A DNA stretch of 64,000 nt from Metabacillus dongyingensis (GTDB lineage: Bacteria > Bacillota > Bacilli > Bacillales > Bacillaceae): NCBI RefSeq assembly GCF_019933155.2, contig NZ_CP082944.1, positions 3,598,001 to 3,662,000 on the forward strand, written 5' to 3'. The notes beneath the pieces were generated by a model. The model searched no databases. It was not told the origin of the DNA and saw only the letters and a program-made list of their open reading frames with translations. Made by a program: the position numbers and the translations under genes. How positions within the stretch are numbered: the stretch's first letter is position 1; each line of letters starts with the position of its first letter. Below are positions 42,302-51,775 of the stretch, in pieces.

Positions 42302-43408
42302 TCAGATTAATGATGGTCTTAATGTAACATTTACACCTTTAGGGGCATACGCCGTTACTTTCTTGTTCCCTTCGTTTACCGTCACCCAGCCAAGTCCGGA
42401 GAAAACAATATCTGTTTTATCTTCCTTGATTGTAAATTCATGTGCAGTAAGTTCAGGGAATTCTTCCAGCTGCTCCATTCTTGGAGGCGTAAGCATATCG
42501 CCTGCGTGCCTTTTGTACAGATCATCTGCATTTTCCTGTTTCGTCCGATGTATATTCAGTTCGGAAGGGACATAGCATGTCAAAGAAGTTCTTCCGCCGC
42601 TTATATAATCCAGGCGTGCAAGTCCGCCGAAGAATAAAGTCTGCATTTCATTTAATTGAAAAACCTTTGGCTTGACTTCCTTCTTGGGAGACAAAAGCCT
42701 GAGGTCGTTTTTATCCACGAAATGAGCCATTTGATGATGATTAATGATTCCAGGTGTATCATATAATGATGACCCGTCATCAAGCGGAATCTCAATTAAA
42801 TCGAGAGTAGTACCTGGGAAGTGAGAGGTCGTAATAACGTCTTTTTCTCCCGATACCTCTTTAATAATCCGGTTAATAAAAGTAGATTTTCCAACATTCG
42901 TACAGCCCACTACATATACATCCTGACCTTCGCGGTATTGCTCAATCGCATCGGTTACTTCCGGAATGCCCTGTCCTCTCGCAGAACTGATCAGAAAAAC
43001 ATCAACAGGATTTAATCCAAATTCCTTCGCTTCACGCTTCATCCAGCTGATTAATTTTTGCTTCTTAACGGATTTTGGCAAGATATCCGCTTTATTTCCA
43101 ACAAGCAAAATTGGATTTCCTCCAACGAAACGCTGAAGACCATTCAGCCAGCTTCCGTTGAAATCAAAAATATCCACGATTTTCACGACAAGAGCATTTG
43201 TATCTCCTATACCGTGCAGAATCTTCAGGAAATCTTCATCAGTTAATGAAACATCTTGTATTTCATTGTAATTTTTCAGACGAAAGCATCTTTGGCAAAT
43301 AATAACTTCCTTTTGCAGGGCACTCTCAGGCGCATATCCAAGCTCGTCTTGATTTCCCGTTTGAATCTTTACACCGCAGCCAATGCAAACAAATTGTTCT
43401 TCTATCAC
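42302..43408 (-). CDS. yqeH: Circularly permuted GTPase YqeH
   Basis: GTPase needed for 30S assembly. The N-terminal zinc finger (CIGCG...CQRC, residues 8-40) is followed by G motifs in permuted order: G4 NKADILP near 106, G1 GCTNVGKSTFINR near 168, G3 DTPGI near 217, then an RNA-binding C-terminal domain. 368 residues. Confidence 0.97.
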   Translation of the reverse strand: MIEEQFVCIGCGVKIQTGNQDELGYAPESALQKEVIICQRCFRLKNYNEIQDVSLTDEDFLKILHGIGDTNALVVKIVDIFDFNGSWLNGLQRFVGGNPILLVGNKADILPKSVKKQKLISWMKREAKEFGLNPVDVFLISSARGQGIPEVTDAIEQYREGQDVYVVGCTNVGKSTFINRIIKEVSGEKDVITTSHFPGTTLDLIEIPLDDGSSLYDTPGIINHHQMAHFVDKNDLRLLSPKKEVKPKVFQLNEMQTLFFGGLARLDYISGGRTSLTCYVPSELNIHRTKQENADDLYKRHAGDMLTPPRMEQLEEFPELTAHEFTIKEDKTDIVFSGLGWVTVNEGNKKVTAYAPKGVNVTLRPSLI

Positions 43409-43412
43409 TAGT

Positions 43413-43928
43413 TTAATCCTCCCATTGAATTAAGCCTTTTCTTTTAAGAGCAGCTAAAATTCTGCGTTCAATTTTACGGTTAAACCTTGTTACAAGACCA
43501 TCCGTAGAAGCAACTGGCACAACTAAAATGGTATGAAAACCATTGCGGTTTCCTCCGAGAACGTCTGTTAAAAGCTGGTCACCAATGACAACCACATCTT
43601 TTTTTTCCAAATTCATATTCTTCACAGCTCGTCTGAATGCTTTGCCCATAGGCTTTCTCGCTTTATATATAAATGGAATGTTTAGCGGGTCTGAAAATGA
43701 TTTCACCCGTTTTTCTACATTATTAGAGACAATGGTTACAGCGATTCCATGATCTTTCACATCTTTAAACCATTCAATCAGCTTTGGTGTAGCGCTAGGA
43801 CGGTCCCACTCCACAAGGGTATTATCCAAGTCTGTAATAATCCCTTTCACTCCGCGCTCTTTTAGAGCAGTTGGCGATATTTCAAAGATATTTTTTACAT
43901 ATTCACCGGGCAGGAATAGTTTTAACAT
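43413..43928 (-). CDS. yqeG: YqeG family HAD phosphatase
   Basis: A 171-residue HAD-superfamily (IIIA-type) phosphatase with motif I IITDLDNTLVEWD near residue 32, motif II TIVSNN near 64 and motif III GDQLLTDV near 118. Relatives are proposed phosphatidylglycerophosphatases, but the substrate is not established here. First gene of the operon running to yqeM; 4 nt from yqeH. Confidence 0.93.
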   Translation of the reverse strand: MLKLFLPGEYVKNIFEISPTALKERGVKGIITDLDNTLVEWDRPSATPKLIEWFKDVKDHGIAVTIVSNNVEKRVKSFSDPLNIPFIYKARKPMGKAFRRAVKNMNLEKKDVVVIGDQLLTDVLGGNRNGFHTILVVPVASTDGLVTRFNRKIERRILAALKRKGLIQWED

Positions 43929-44003
43929 TATATAAACACCTCATCGAACATTTTTTGGCCAAATTACATCATATCTGATTTTACACGTTCTTTCAAAAGA
44001 AAC

Positions 44004-44033
44004 TTGACATCCGAGGAAATCAATTGGTAGTAT
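44004..44033 (+). promoter_or_regulatory. Candidate sigma-A promoter upstream of sda
   Basis: TTGACA, 18 nt, TAGTAT, reading toward sda. Start of transcription near 44041 would put all the DnaA boxes in the untranslated leader. Confidence 0.4.
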
Positions 44034-44073
44034 TCAATAAATTTTTCGACAAAATTTGTAAAAAATCAACACC

Positions 44074-44173
44074 TGTGGATAAGATTATGCACATTATACA
44101 CTCATATAAAATCCTCTACTTAAGAAATTATAAACAAGATATTAACAGCTTATCCACCATCTTCTGTGGATAA
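44074..44173. promoter_or_regulatory. Cluster of DnaA boxes upstream of sda
   Basis: Five 9-mers close to TTWTNCACA: TGTGGATAA (44074-44082, reverse), TTATGCACA (44085-44093), TTATACACT (44094-44102), TTATCCACC (44150-44158) and TGTGGATAA (44165-44173, reverse). Two are perfect TTATCCACA complements. DnaA activates sda in B. subtilis. Confidence 0.85.
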
Positions 44174-44317
44174 GAGAACGATTGTTCTATTTTTTAATTC
44201 ATGTTAGATTTAATTTACTAGCAGAAAATAACATATTAGTATATGCATGGTGTTGATATATAGAACCCTTACCTTATCCATAATTGGAGGTGCAAGCCGG
44301 AAATTCGGCGAAAAGTG

Positions 44318-44458
44318 ATGCGTAAACTATCTGATGAACTATTGATTGAATCGTATTTTAAAGCAACAGAGATGAATTTAAGCGAAGATTTTATTGAATT
44401 GATTAAAATTGAAATTAAACGCCGCTCTCTGACTCACGTTTTAAAAGCGTCCAGCTAG
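44318..44458 (+). CDS. sda: Sporulation checkpoint inhibitor Sda
   Basis: A 46-residue helical hairpin protein that binds the KinA kinase and stops Spo0A phosphorylation while replication is under way. Its sequence [20 protein letters not shown] and C-terminal [13 protein letters not shown] match the family. The nearest GGAGG (44286-44290) is 27 nt from the ATG with a small hairpin between. DnaA boxes upstream support the identification. Confidence 0.95.
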   Translation: MRKLSDELLIESYFKATEMNLSEDFIELIKIEIKRRSLTHVLKASS

Positions 44459-44484
44459 CTTTTAAAGCGTGAAGTCCCCTCTTT

Positions 44485-45267
44485 TCATTTTTTCACAGCC
44501 AATACCTCTCCTGCTTTTACTTCCTTCTTCAGTGCAACTGAATCTGCAAAATCAGTTTTGTGTTTTTCAAACAGCAGAACAACTGTAGATCCAAAAGAAA
44601 AATAAGCCAGTTCTTCTCCTTTTTGCACCTTTTCATTAGCATGAGTTAATTGAATCGTATTTATAAACATCGCACCTACTTTTACAACCGCAAGATGATT
44701 ATGATCTTCTTCTTTAATTTCTGTTATAGTCCGGAAATTCTTTGACAGTGGTGATTTTCCGTACATTAAACCCCAGCTGTTAACGGGATAAGATTTATTC
44801 CCCAGCTCATACTGTTTAACAACCGTTCCCGAAGCCGGACTATGTATGCGGTGATAATGGCTCGGACTCAAATACAGAACAATAAACGAACCATTTATAT
44901 ATTTTTCTGCTAAAGCAGGATCTTCAAGCATATCATGAATAGAATAAGGCTGATCTTTGACAATAATGGCATCATGTGAAGAAATAGTGCCAAATTGTTC
45001 AATGACGGCATCAACAGGACTTATGATATGATTTTGGTTATTATCAAATGTTCTTGCATTTTCTTTTAATTCCCGAATAAAAAAATCATGCAGAGACGGA
45101 TAGGCATCCATCTGCTTTTTAGCTTCATTTACGTTGACTTGATAAATCTTTGCATAAGACGGAATAATAAAACGGCTGCGGGATGATTCAGCAAATTTCA
45201 TGATAAACTTTGAAACCGGAAGAGAGTTTGTTAATTCAATTAGATATTGGTACAGTTTTCTTTTCAA
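44485..45267 (-). CDS. psd: Phosphatidylserine decarboxylase
   Basis: Produces phosphatidylethanolamine from phosphatidylserine at the membrane. The 260-residue proenzyme has the self-cleavage site GST in YFSFGSTVVLLFE near 229, giving a pyruvoyl group, plus YHRIHSPASGTV near 137. Divergent from pssA, the preceding enzyme in the pathway. The two are in one operon in B. subtilis but split head-to-head here. Confidence 0.96.
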   Translation of the reverse strand: MKRKLYQYLIELTNSLPVSKFIMKFAESSRSRFIIPSYAKIYQVNVNEAKKQMDAYPSLHDFFIRELKENARTFDNNQNHIISPVDAVIEQFGTISSHDAIIVKDQPYSIHDMLEDPALAEKYINGSFIVLYLSPSHYHRIHSPASGTVVKQYELGNKSYPVNSWGLMYGKSPLSKNFRTITEIKEEDHNHLAVVKVGAMFINTIQLTHANEKVQKGEELAYFSFGSTVVLLFEKHKTDFADSVALKKEVKAGEVLAVKK

Positions 45268-45367
45268 TTTAGTCCTCCAAAAAAAATTACTTTACTACAT
45301 TGATTTTGATGCATAGAATAAAAGTAGGATTTATTGGTCATTTATGCAATTATAAGGAAGTGCAATT

Positions 45368-45907
45368 ATGTTTTTTATAAGTTATGTAGACGCAACAGTA
45401 AAAAAAATAAAAGCAAATACTGCTAATCTGCTTACCCTCGTAAATCTCGGCCTTGGCGGTTTTGCGATTCTGTATACAATAAATGATGTCTTAAACTTAA
45501 GTCTATTGCTTATTTTTCTCGCAGCACTTGCAGACCGGTTTGATGGGATGGTTGCCAGAAAGTTTAATATTGAATCCGAACTCGGTAAGCAATTGGATTC
45601 AATGAGTGATATTATATCATTTGGTGTAGCCCCCGCACTACTTCTTTATAAAGGAATTCTTTTTGAGTTGGGTGCACCAGGCGCATTTTTTATCGTCTTA
45701 TACATTGGATGCGGCGCTTTCAGACTGGCAAGGTTTAACATATCAGACAACTGCGGCTTCTTCAATGGGCTTCCAATTACAGCAGCAGGGTGTATACTGA
45801 CGTTAAGCTATCTATGGAAGGATTTCATGCCGGCTTCCAATTACATCTTTTTGCTTATGATTTTATCATTTTGTATGATTGCTTCATTCAAAGTCAAAAA
45901 AATGTAG
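45368..45907 (+). CDS. pssA: CDP-diacylglycerol-serine O-phosphatidyltransferase
   Basis: Makes phosphatidylserine from CDP-DAG and serine. The 179-residue membrane enzyme has the complete motif DG-X2-AR-X8-G-X3-D-X3-D (DRFDGMVARKFN...GKQLDSMSD, residues about 57-85) and five to six helices. Divergent from psd with a 100-nt gap. Confidence 0.95.
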   Translation: MFFISYVDATVKKIKANTANLLTLVNLGLGGFAILYTINDVLNLSLLLIFLAALADRFDGMVARKFNIESELGKQLDSMSDIISFGVAPALLLYKGILFELGAPGAFFIVLYIGCGAFRLARFNISDNCGFFNGLPITAAGCILTLSYLWKDFMPASNYIFLLMILSFCMIASFKVKKM

Positions 45908-45937
45908 AAACACCTCATTCGATGAGGTGTTTTTTTT
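45908..45937. terminator. Terminator between pssA and the YjcZ-type gene
   Basis: AACACCTCATTCGATGAGGTGTT followed by a run of T; it works in both directions between convergent genes. Confidence 0.88.
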
Positions 45938-45939
45938 GG

Positions 45940-46104
45940 CTATTTGCAGTAGTTATTGTAGTAATAGCCTCCTCCAAGAACAAGGAGGAGAATCAGCAGA
46001 ACCACAATAAAGGCATACCAGTAGCCAAAACCGGTGTATGGTGCATAAGGATATGGGTACGGATATAAAGCTGGCGGTCCATAAAAGGGTGAACACGAGC
46101 GCAT
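45940..46104 (-). CDS. Small YjcZ-type sporulation membrane peptide
   Basis: A 54-codon gene starting MRSCSPFYGPP after AAAGGAGG. The N-terminal half is rich in Pro and Tyr, followed by one helix WYAFIVVLLILLLVLGGGYYY and a short NNYCK tail. The FxxIVVLxILLLxxG pattern is that of the YjcZ family of small spore-former proteins. A sigma-K-like promoter lies 32 nt upstream. Function unknown. Confidence 0.85.
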   Translation of the reverse strand: MRSCSPFYGPPALYPYPYPYAPYTGFGYWYAFIVVLLILLLVLGGGYYYNNYCK

Positions 46105-46135
46105 TAGAATGACCTCCTTTATCTGACTTTACTGA

Positions 46136-46164
46136 TAAAATATGTGACATGCATCTGCTTTGTA
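46136..46164 (-). promoter_or_regulatory. Candidate sigma-K promoter of the YjcZ-type gene
   Basis: Minus strand TAC(A) then 16-17 nt and CATATTTTA, which fits the CATANNNTA -10 of sigma-K exactly; the -35 AC is present. Confidence 0.45.
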
Positions 46165-46237
46165 TAGGCAGCTGCCATCCATTACAGCGTTTTCACCTGG
46201 TTTTCAAAAAAATTGTGCCTATTTTGTGAAAAAAGGG

Positions 46238-46266
46238 TTTACAATATCTTCTATCGTGGATATAAT
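46238..46266 (+). promoter_or_regulatory. Strong sigma-A promoter of the yrzI micro-gene cluster
   Basis: TTTACA, 17 nt, TATAAT: five of six matches at -35 and six of six at -10, with ideal spacing. Confidence 0.75.
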
Positions 46267-46307
46267 TACCAATGTAATCAAATTTATGAAAAGGGAGGTC
46301 GAATCCA

Positions 46308-46373
46308 ATGTTGATCAGTCAATTAGAAATGAACCAATTAAATATCTCTCTATTCGACCGAACTGGTGCATAA
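46308..46373 (+). CDS. 21-residue peptide, first ORF of the yrzI cluster
   Basis: Starts MLISQLEMNQ and ends FDRTGA. AGGGAGG stands 9 nt before the ATG and a strong promoter about 40 nt further upstream. It ends 23 nt before the first hairpin. I do not recognise the peptide; in B. subtilis the yrzI mRNA carries several unannotated short ORFs, of which it could be a counterpart. Confidence 0.5.
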   Translation: MLISQLEMNQLNISLFDRTGA

Positions 46374-46396
46374 TCCTAATTTAGTATTGTCCTTAC

Positions 46397-46433
46397 CGCC
46401 ACAGGTTGAGTAGTATCTGCCTGTGGCGTTTTT
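46397..46433 (+). terminator. First hairpin, CGCCACAGG stem
   Basis: CGCCACAGG, 14-nt loop, CCTGTGGCG and TTTTT. Looks like an intrinsic terminator or attenuator. Its arms are identical to those of the next hairpin. Confidence 0.75.
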
Positions 46434-46459
46434 ATGCTTATTTTCATATAAACGTATCA

Positions 46460-46486
46460 CGCCACAGGTATGTCCTGTGGCGTTTT
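46460..46486 (+). terminator. Second hairpin, CGCCACAGG stem
   Basis: CGCCACAGG, loop TATGT, CCTGTGGCG, then only four T. It lies 37 nt before the yrzI start; with its short T-run it may be a protecting 5' structure rather than a terminator. Confidence 0.65.
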
Positions 46487-46522
46487 ACATTTTAAGGAAA
46501 ATATTTAAAGGAGGTGATAGGT

Positions 46523-46663
46523 ATGACCATCCACTTATTATTTGTTACTTTAACAATTAAACGAAAGCATAAATCAATTGATCAAGTGCAGCATGAAGAA
46601 CAAGTTTTCAAGTCATATGAAGCAATGATGAACAAATGCTTTCAAATGTACAACGGCAACTAA
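46523..46663 (+). CDS. yrzI: YrzI family small protein
   Basis: A 46-residue protein MTIHLLFVTLTIKRKHKSID... with a hydrophobic first half and charged second half (ending KCFQMYNGN). AAAGGAGGTGATAGGT gives one of the best ribosome sites in the window. N-terminal sequence and size agree with the YrzI family of Bacillus. In B. subtilis the yrzI mRNA is a target of the ribosome-dependent nuclease Rae1. Biological role unknown. Confidence 0.8.
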   Translation: MTIHLLFVTLTIKRKHKSIDQVQHEEQVFKSYEAMMNKCFQMYNGN

Positions 46664-46707
46664 TCTATATTTTCACCACAACCATAAATAGAAAGGAGAG
46701 AGTTAAA

Positions 46708-46764
46708 ATGATGATTCAAATGGTTTTAAGAATGCACCTCAATGTGGAGAAGGATACTGCATAG
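46708..46764 (+). CDS. Micro-ORF resembling the Rae1 target S1025
   Basis: Eighteen codons, MMIQMVLRMHLNVEKDTA, after AAAGGAGAGAG, 44 nt downstream of yrzI. Read from the second Met it is 17 residues with Glu13-Lys14. As I recall it, B. subtilis S1025 in the yrzI mRNA is a 17-residue ORF cut between the Glu13 and Lys14 codons by Rae1 in the ribosomal A site. The agreement of size, site and neighbour is from memory, not a search. Codons here are GAG AAG. Confidence 0.7.
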   Translation: MMIQMVLRMHLNVEKDTA

Positions 46765-46810
46765 GCGTACCATCCATACATCCGCTGCATCCATCATTTC
46801 ATTTATTATC

Positions 46811-46850
46811 AAAAAAAAGCGAAGAAACCTCACAGGTTCTTCGCTTTTTT
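46811..46850. terminator. Terminator shared by the yrzI cluster and sigK
   Basis: AAAGCGAAGAA-ACCT...AGGTTCTTCGCTTT stem with A/T-runs on both sides, between convergent genes. Confidence 0.9.
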
Positions 46851-47577
46851 ATCCTTTGCTTTTTTGCTGGTTTTTCTTTTCTTTTTCTGCCCGGTAAAAT
46901 TCATGAAACATCTTCATTAAGGCCCTTTTCTCGATTCTTGAAACATAACTCCTTGAGATCCCAAGCTCCTTCGCAATTTCCCGCTGTGTTTTTTCCTTCT
47001 GAAGATCTAGCCCGAACCTTCCGACAATTACTTCTTTCTCCCGTTCATCCAGAATATCAATGAATTCTTTCACTTTTTCAAGCTCCATATTCAGCTGAAT
47101 GGTATCAATGACATCCTCTGATTCTGACTTTAAGACATCTATCAGGCTTATCTCGTTTCCTTCTTTATCCTGTCCGATAGGATCATGCAGGGAAACATCT
47201 TTCTTTGTTTTCTTAAGTGCTCTCAGGTGCATGAGGATTTCATTTTCAATACACCTTGCAGCATAGGTGGCAAGTTTTGTTCCTTTTCCTTCTGAGTAGC
47301 TTTCAATGGCTTTTATCAGGCCGATTGTCCCGATAGAAATAAGATCCTCTGAGTCCTCGCCGGTGTTTTCAAATTTCTTGACAATATGTGCTACAAGCCG
47401 CAGATTATGTTCAATCAGCATGTTGCGGGCATGTTCATCCCCAGTCGCCATAAGCCTGAGATACTTCTTTTCATCATTTGCTGACAAAGGCTGAGGGAAG
47501 GCATTGTTTTTGACATATGATACTAGAAAGACTAATTCCTTTAATAAGTATCCTAAAGCTGCTAAAACCCCTGACAT
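46849..47577 (-). CDS. sigK: RNA polymerase sporulation sigma factor K
   Basis: Late mother-cell sigma factor, 242 residues, made as pro-SigK: hydrophobic propeptide (about 1-20, [21 protein letters not shown]), region 2 with [27 protein letters not shown], and region 4 with [22 protein letters not shown]. The gene is one continuous frame, unlike strains where the skin element splits it into spoIVCB and spoIIIC. GGAGGTGGG precedes the ATG. Confidence 0.97.
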   Translation of the reverse strand: MSGVLAALGYLLKELVFLVSYVKNNAFPQPLSANDEKKYLRLMATGDEHARNMLIEHNLRLVAHIVKKFENTGEDSEDLISIGTIGLIKAIESYSEGKGTKLATYAARCIENEILMHLRALKKTKKDVSLHDPIGQDKEGNEISLIDVLKSESEDVIDTIQLNMELEKVKEFIDILDEREKEVIVGRFGLDLQKEKTQREIAKELGISRSYVSRIEKRALMKMFHEFYRAEKEKKNQQKSKG

Positions 47578-47790
47578 TGACCCACCTCCACGTACAGAAT
47601 GTAGGCTTTAGCCTATAAAACATTTGTATGTAAAGCGGGGCCTGTTTGTGTCTGTACTAAGAAAGATTGTACGGAATTATCCTGTATTTATTTAGAATTA
47701 AAGCGCATACATTGTGACACTTTTGAGAACCCTATTGATTCTTCCATTTATTTGATCAATAATGGATTTTAGTGATTTGGAGGTGCTTTT

Positions 47791-48537
47791 TTGAAAAAGT
47801 ATTTGTCTCTTGCCGCTTTTCTTGTGATTTTACTATTAATGAGCTGCGGAAACCGCTCAGAAAGATATACGATTGTGGCCTTTGGCGACAGCAATACACG
47901 CGGCGCCAACTGGACCATCCGCAATTATCAGGATACAGATAAATGGGTAAATTTAATGAAATCCACTTTGCCTGTGAATAACGGGCAGGCTTTGATCCAT
48001 AATGCCGGGGTTGGCGGTGAAACCACTGAGGATGCAAGGAAACGCTTTAAGCGTGATGTGCTGAAAATGGATCCGGATTTGGTTTTCATCATGTTTGGAA
48101 CAAATGATGCAGTCATTTTGCCGAATGGGAAACCAAAAGTAGACCGTGCACGTTTTAAAGAAAATCTTCTCTATTACGTGCGAGAAGTAAGGCATGCCGG
48201 CGGCACCCCCGTCCTTATGACCTGTTTGCCGATTGTAGAAGGAAACGGCAATGACAAACTATACTACACCCGCTATCCGAAGAAGCTTTATGCTCATACT
48301 GATGGAGCCAGGAACTGGCATAACTCATACAACGATATTACCCGCGAAGTCGCATATAAAAATGATGTCACTCTGATAGATAACTGGACAAATATGGTGA
48401 AGTTTGCCGGCGGAGATTCGGATGAAGCTTTATTAAATTCAGGTATCATCGATCCATCAGGCAATCATATGACGCCACAGGGAGCAGAACTGATTTATTT
48501 ATCCATCCTTGAGAGCAAAGTGCTCAATTCTAAATAA
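47791..48537 (+). CDS. SGNH/GDSL-type hydrolase, predicted lipoprotein
   Basis: A 248-residue secreted esterase-like protein. The signal peptide ends in the lipobox LMSC (Cys19 lipidated). SGNH blocks: FGDSNTRGANW (block I serine), GVGGETTEDA (block II), FGTNDAV (block III Asn) and DPSGNHMTPQG (block V Asp-His). TTG start after GGAGGTG. Natural substrate unknown; it is a single-gene unit between sigK and yrhC. Confidence 0.88.
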   Translation: MKKYLSLAAFLVILLLMSCGNRSERYTIVAFGDSNTRGANWTIRNYQDTDKWVNLMKSTLPVNNGQALIHNAGVGGETTEDARKRFKRDVLKMDPDLVFIMFGTNDAVILPNGKPKVDRARFKENLLYYVREVRHAGGTPVLMTCLPIVEGNGNDKLYYTRYPKKLYAHTDGARNWHNSYNDITREVAYKNDVTLIDNWTNMVKFAGGDSDEALLNSGIIDPSGNHMTPQGAELIYLSILESKVLNSK

Positions 48538-48575
48538 AAGAACCCATTCTCAGACTGGAATGGGTTCTTTTTTAT
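48538..48575. terminator. Terminator after the SGNH gene
   Basis: AGAACCCATTC...GAATGGGTTCT stem with a TTTTTT run. Confidence 0.88.
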
Positions 48576-48612
48576 ATGAAAATTACAGGCAGAAAGCCTG
48601 CATGTTCCTTCT

Positions 48613-48852
48613 TTAAGCATCTTCCTGCTCATCTAAACGCTTCTTATATGTGATGGAACGTTTAAAACAGAAAAAGGCTGCTGCCAAGAAGACTGAAGTC
48701 GTCCCCATCATCACATATTCTTTTATTGCGCTGGGTTCTTGGCCCTGTGCGGGAATCAGCATGCCTATATATAAAAAGACACTGACTGCAAGCAGCACAA
48801 ATGCGTATCTCTTGTAATCAGTCATTAGGTGCTGAACATGTTTTTTATTCAT
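48613..48852 (-). CDS. yrhC: YrhC family membrane protein
   Basis: A 79-residue protein with two hydrophobic helices (about 15-33 and 48-63) and a charged C-terminal tail. It stands directly after mccB as yrhC does in B. subtilis. ATG giving MNKKHVQHLMTDYKRY follows AGGTGAAAAGG. Function unknown. Confidence 0.88.
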   Translation of the reverse strand: MNKKHVQHLMTDYKRYAFVLLAVSVFLYIGMLIPAQGQEPSAIKEYVMMGTTSVFLAAAFFCFKRSITYKKRLDEQEDA

Positions 48853-48944
48853 TTTCCTTTTCACCTGCCATAAATGTGTCTCTAATAAAACGATAACATA
48901 TAACAGCGGTGATTTATGCATGTAAATTCCGGCAAAAGAGGAAT

Positions 48945-51003
<2,059 letters not shown>

Positions 51004-51046
51004 TTTATTCACTCCCAAGAATTAAAAAGAGGGATCACCCCGTCTA

Positions 51047-51748
51047 TTAGCTTTTTAAAGCACTCACAATACTTAAAACCAGCTGTGCAGAGTTCTTTGC
51101 AGCTGTATCAAGATACTGCTCAAATGAAACATCCGATTCTTTGCCGGCAATATCGGATAATGATCTAATAATGACAAAAGGTACACCAAATTGATGCGAT
51201 ACTTGAGCAATAGCTGCTGCTTCCATTTCTACTGCATAAAGGCTGTCAAATTTAGTGCGGATATATGCCACTTTTTCCGGATCATTCATAAATGAGTCAC
51301 CCGTTGCAATCAGTCCTTTTACAACTTGAATGCCTGTTTGCCCTTCTGCCTGTTGGGCTGCAATTTCAACCAGCCTTGGATCCGGCAAAAAGGCTGGCGG
51401 CATTCCCGGCACCTGCCCGTATTCGTAATTGAATGCTGTAACATCAACATCATGGTGTCTCACTTCAGAAGAAATGACTACATCCCCTACATTCAATGAT
51501 TGATGAAAACCTCCTGCTGATCCTGTATTGATTACATAATCAGGCTTATATCGGTCAAGTAAAAGGGTTGTGCTCACTGCCGCGTTTACCTTTCCGATCC
51601 CTGATTTTAATAAAATCACATCAATTCCTTTGTATGTTCCTGTTGTAAATTCACTGCCTGCAATTGTTTCTGAAGAAGGATTTTCAAGCTGTTCTCTTAA
51701 TATAGATACTTCCTCTTCCATTGCTCCGATAATTGCTGCTTTCATCAT
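51047..51748 (-). CDS. mtnN: 5'-methylthioadenosine/S-adenosylhomocysteine nucleosidase
   Basis: Removes adenine from methylthioadenosine and S-adenosylhomocysteine, feeding homocysteine recycling. 233 residues; [12 protein letters not shown] at the N-terminus, [15 protein letters not shown] near 171 and [11 protein letters not shown] near 195 (active-site Asp). Two adjacent ATG codons, so the start may be one residue later. Confidence 0.97.
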   Translation of the reverse strand: MMKAAIIGAMEEEVSILREQLENPSSETIAGSEFTTGTYKGIDVILLKSGIGKVNAAVSTTLLLDRYKPDYVINTGSAGGFHQSLNVGDVVISSEVRHHDVDVTAFNYEYGQVPGMPPAFLPDPRLVEIAAQQAEGQTGIQVVKGLIATGDSFMNDPEKVAYIRTKFDSLYAVEMEAAAIAQVSHQFGVPFVIIRSLSDIAGKESDVSFEQYLDTAAKNSAQLVLSIVSALKS

Positions 51749-51775
51749 TTAGTCAAATCCTTTCCAAAAGGCGAA

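Noticed and set aside
44074..44173. Replication origin
   Set aside because: The DnaA boxes invite this, but dnaA/dnaN and an AT-rich unwinding region are missing and sda is a known DnaA target.
46434..46451. A five-codon ORF (MLIFI) between the two hairpins
   Set aside because: No ribosome site and too short to support.
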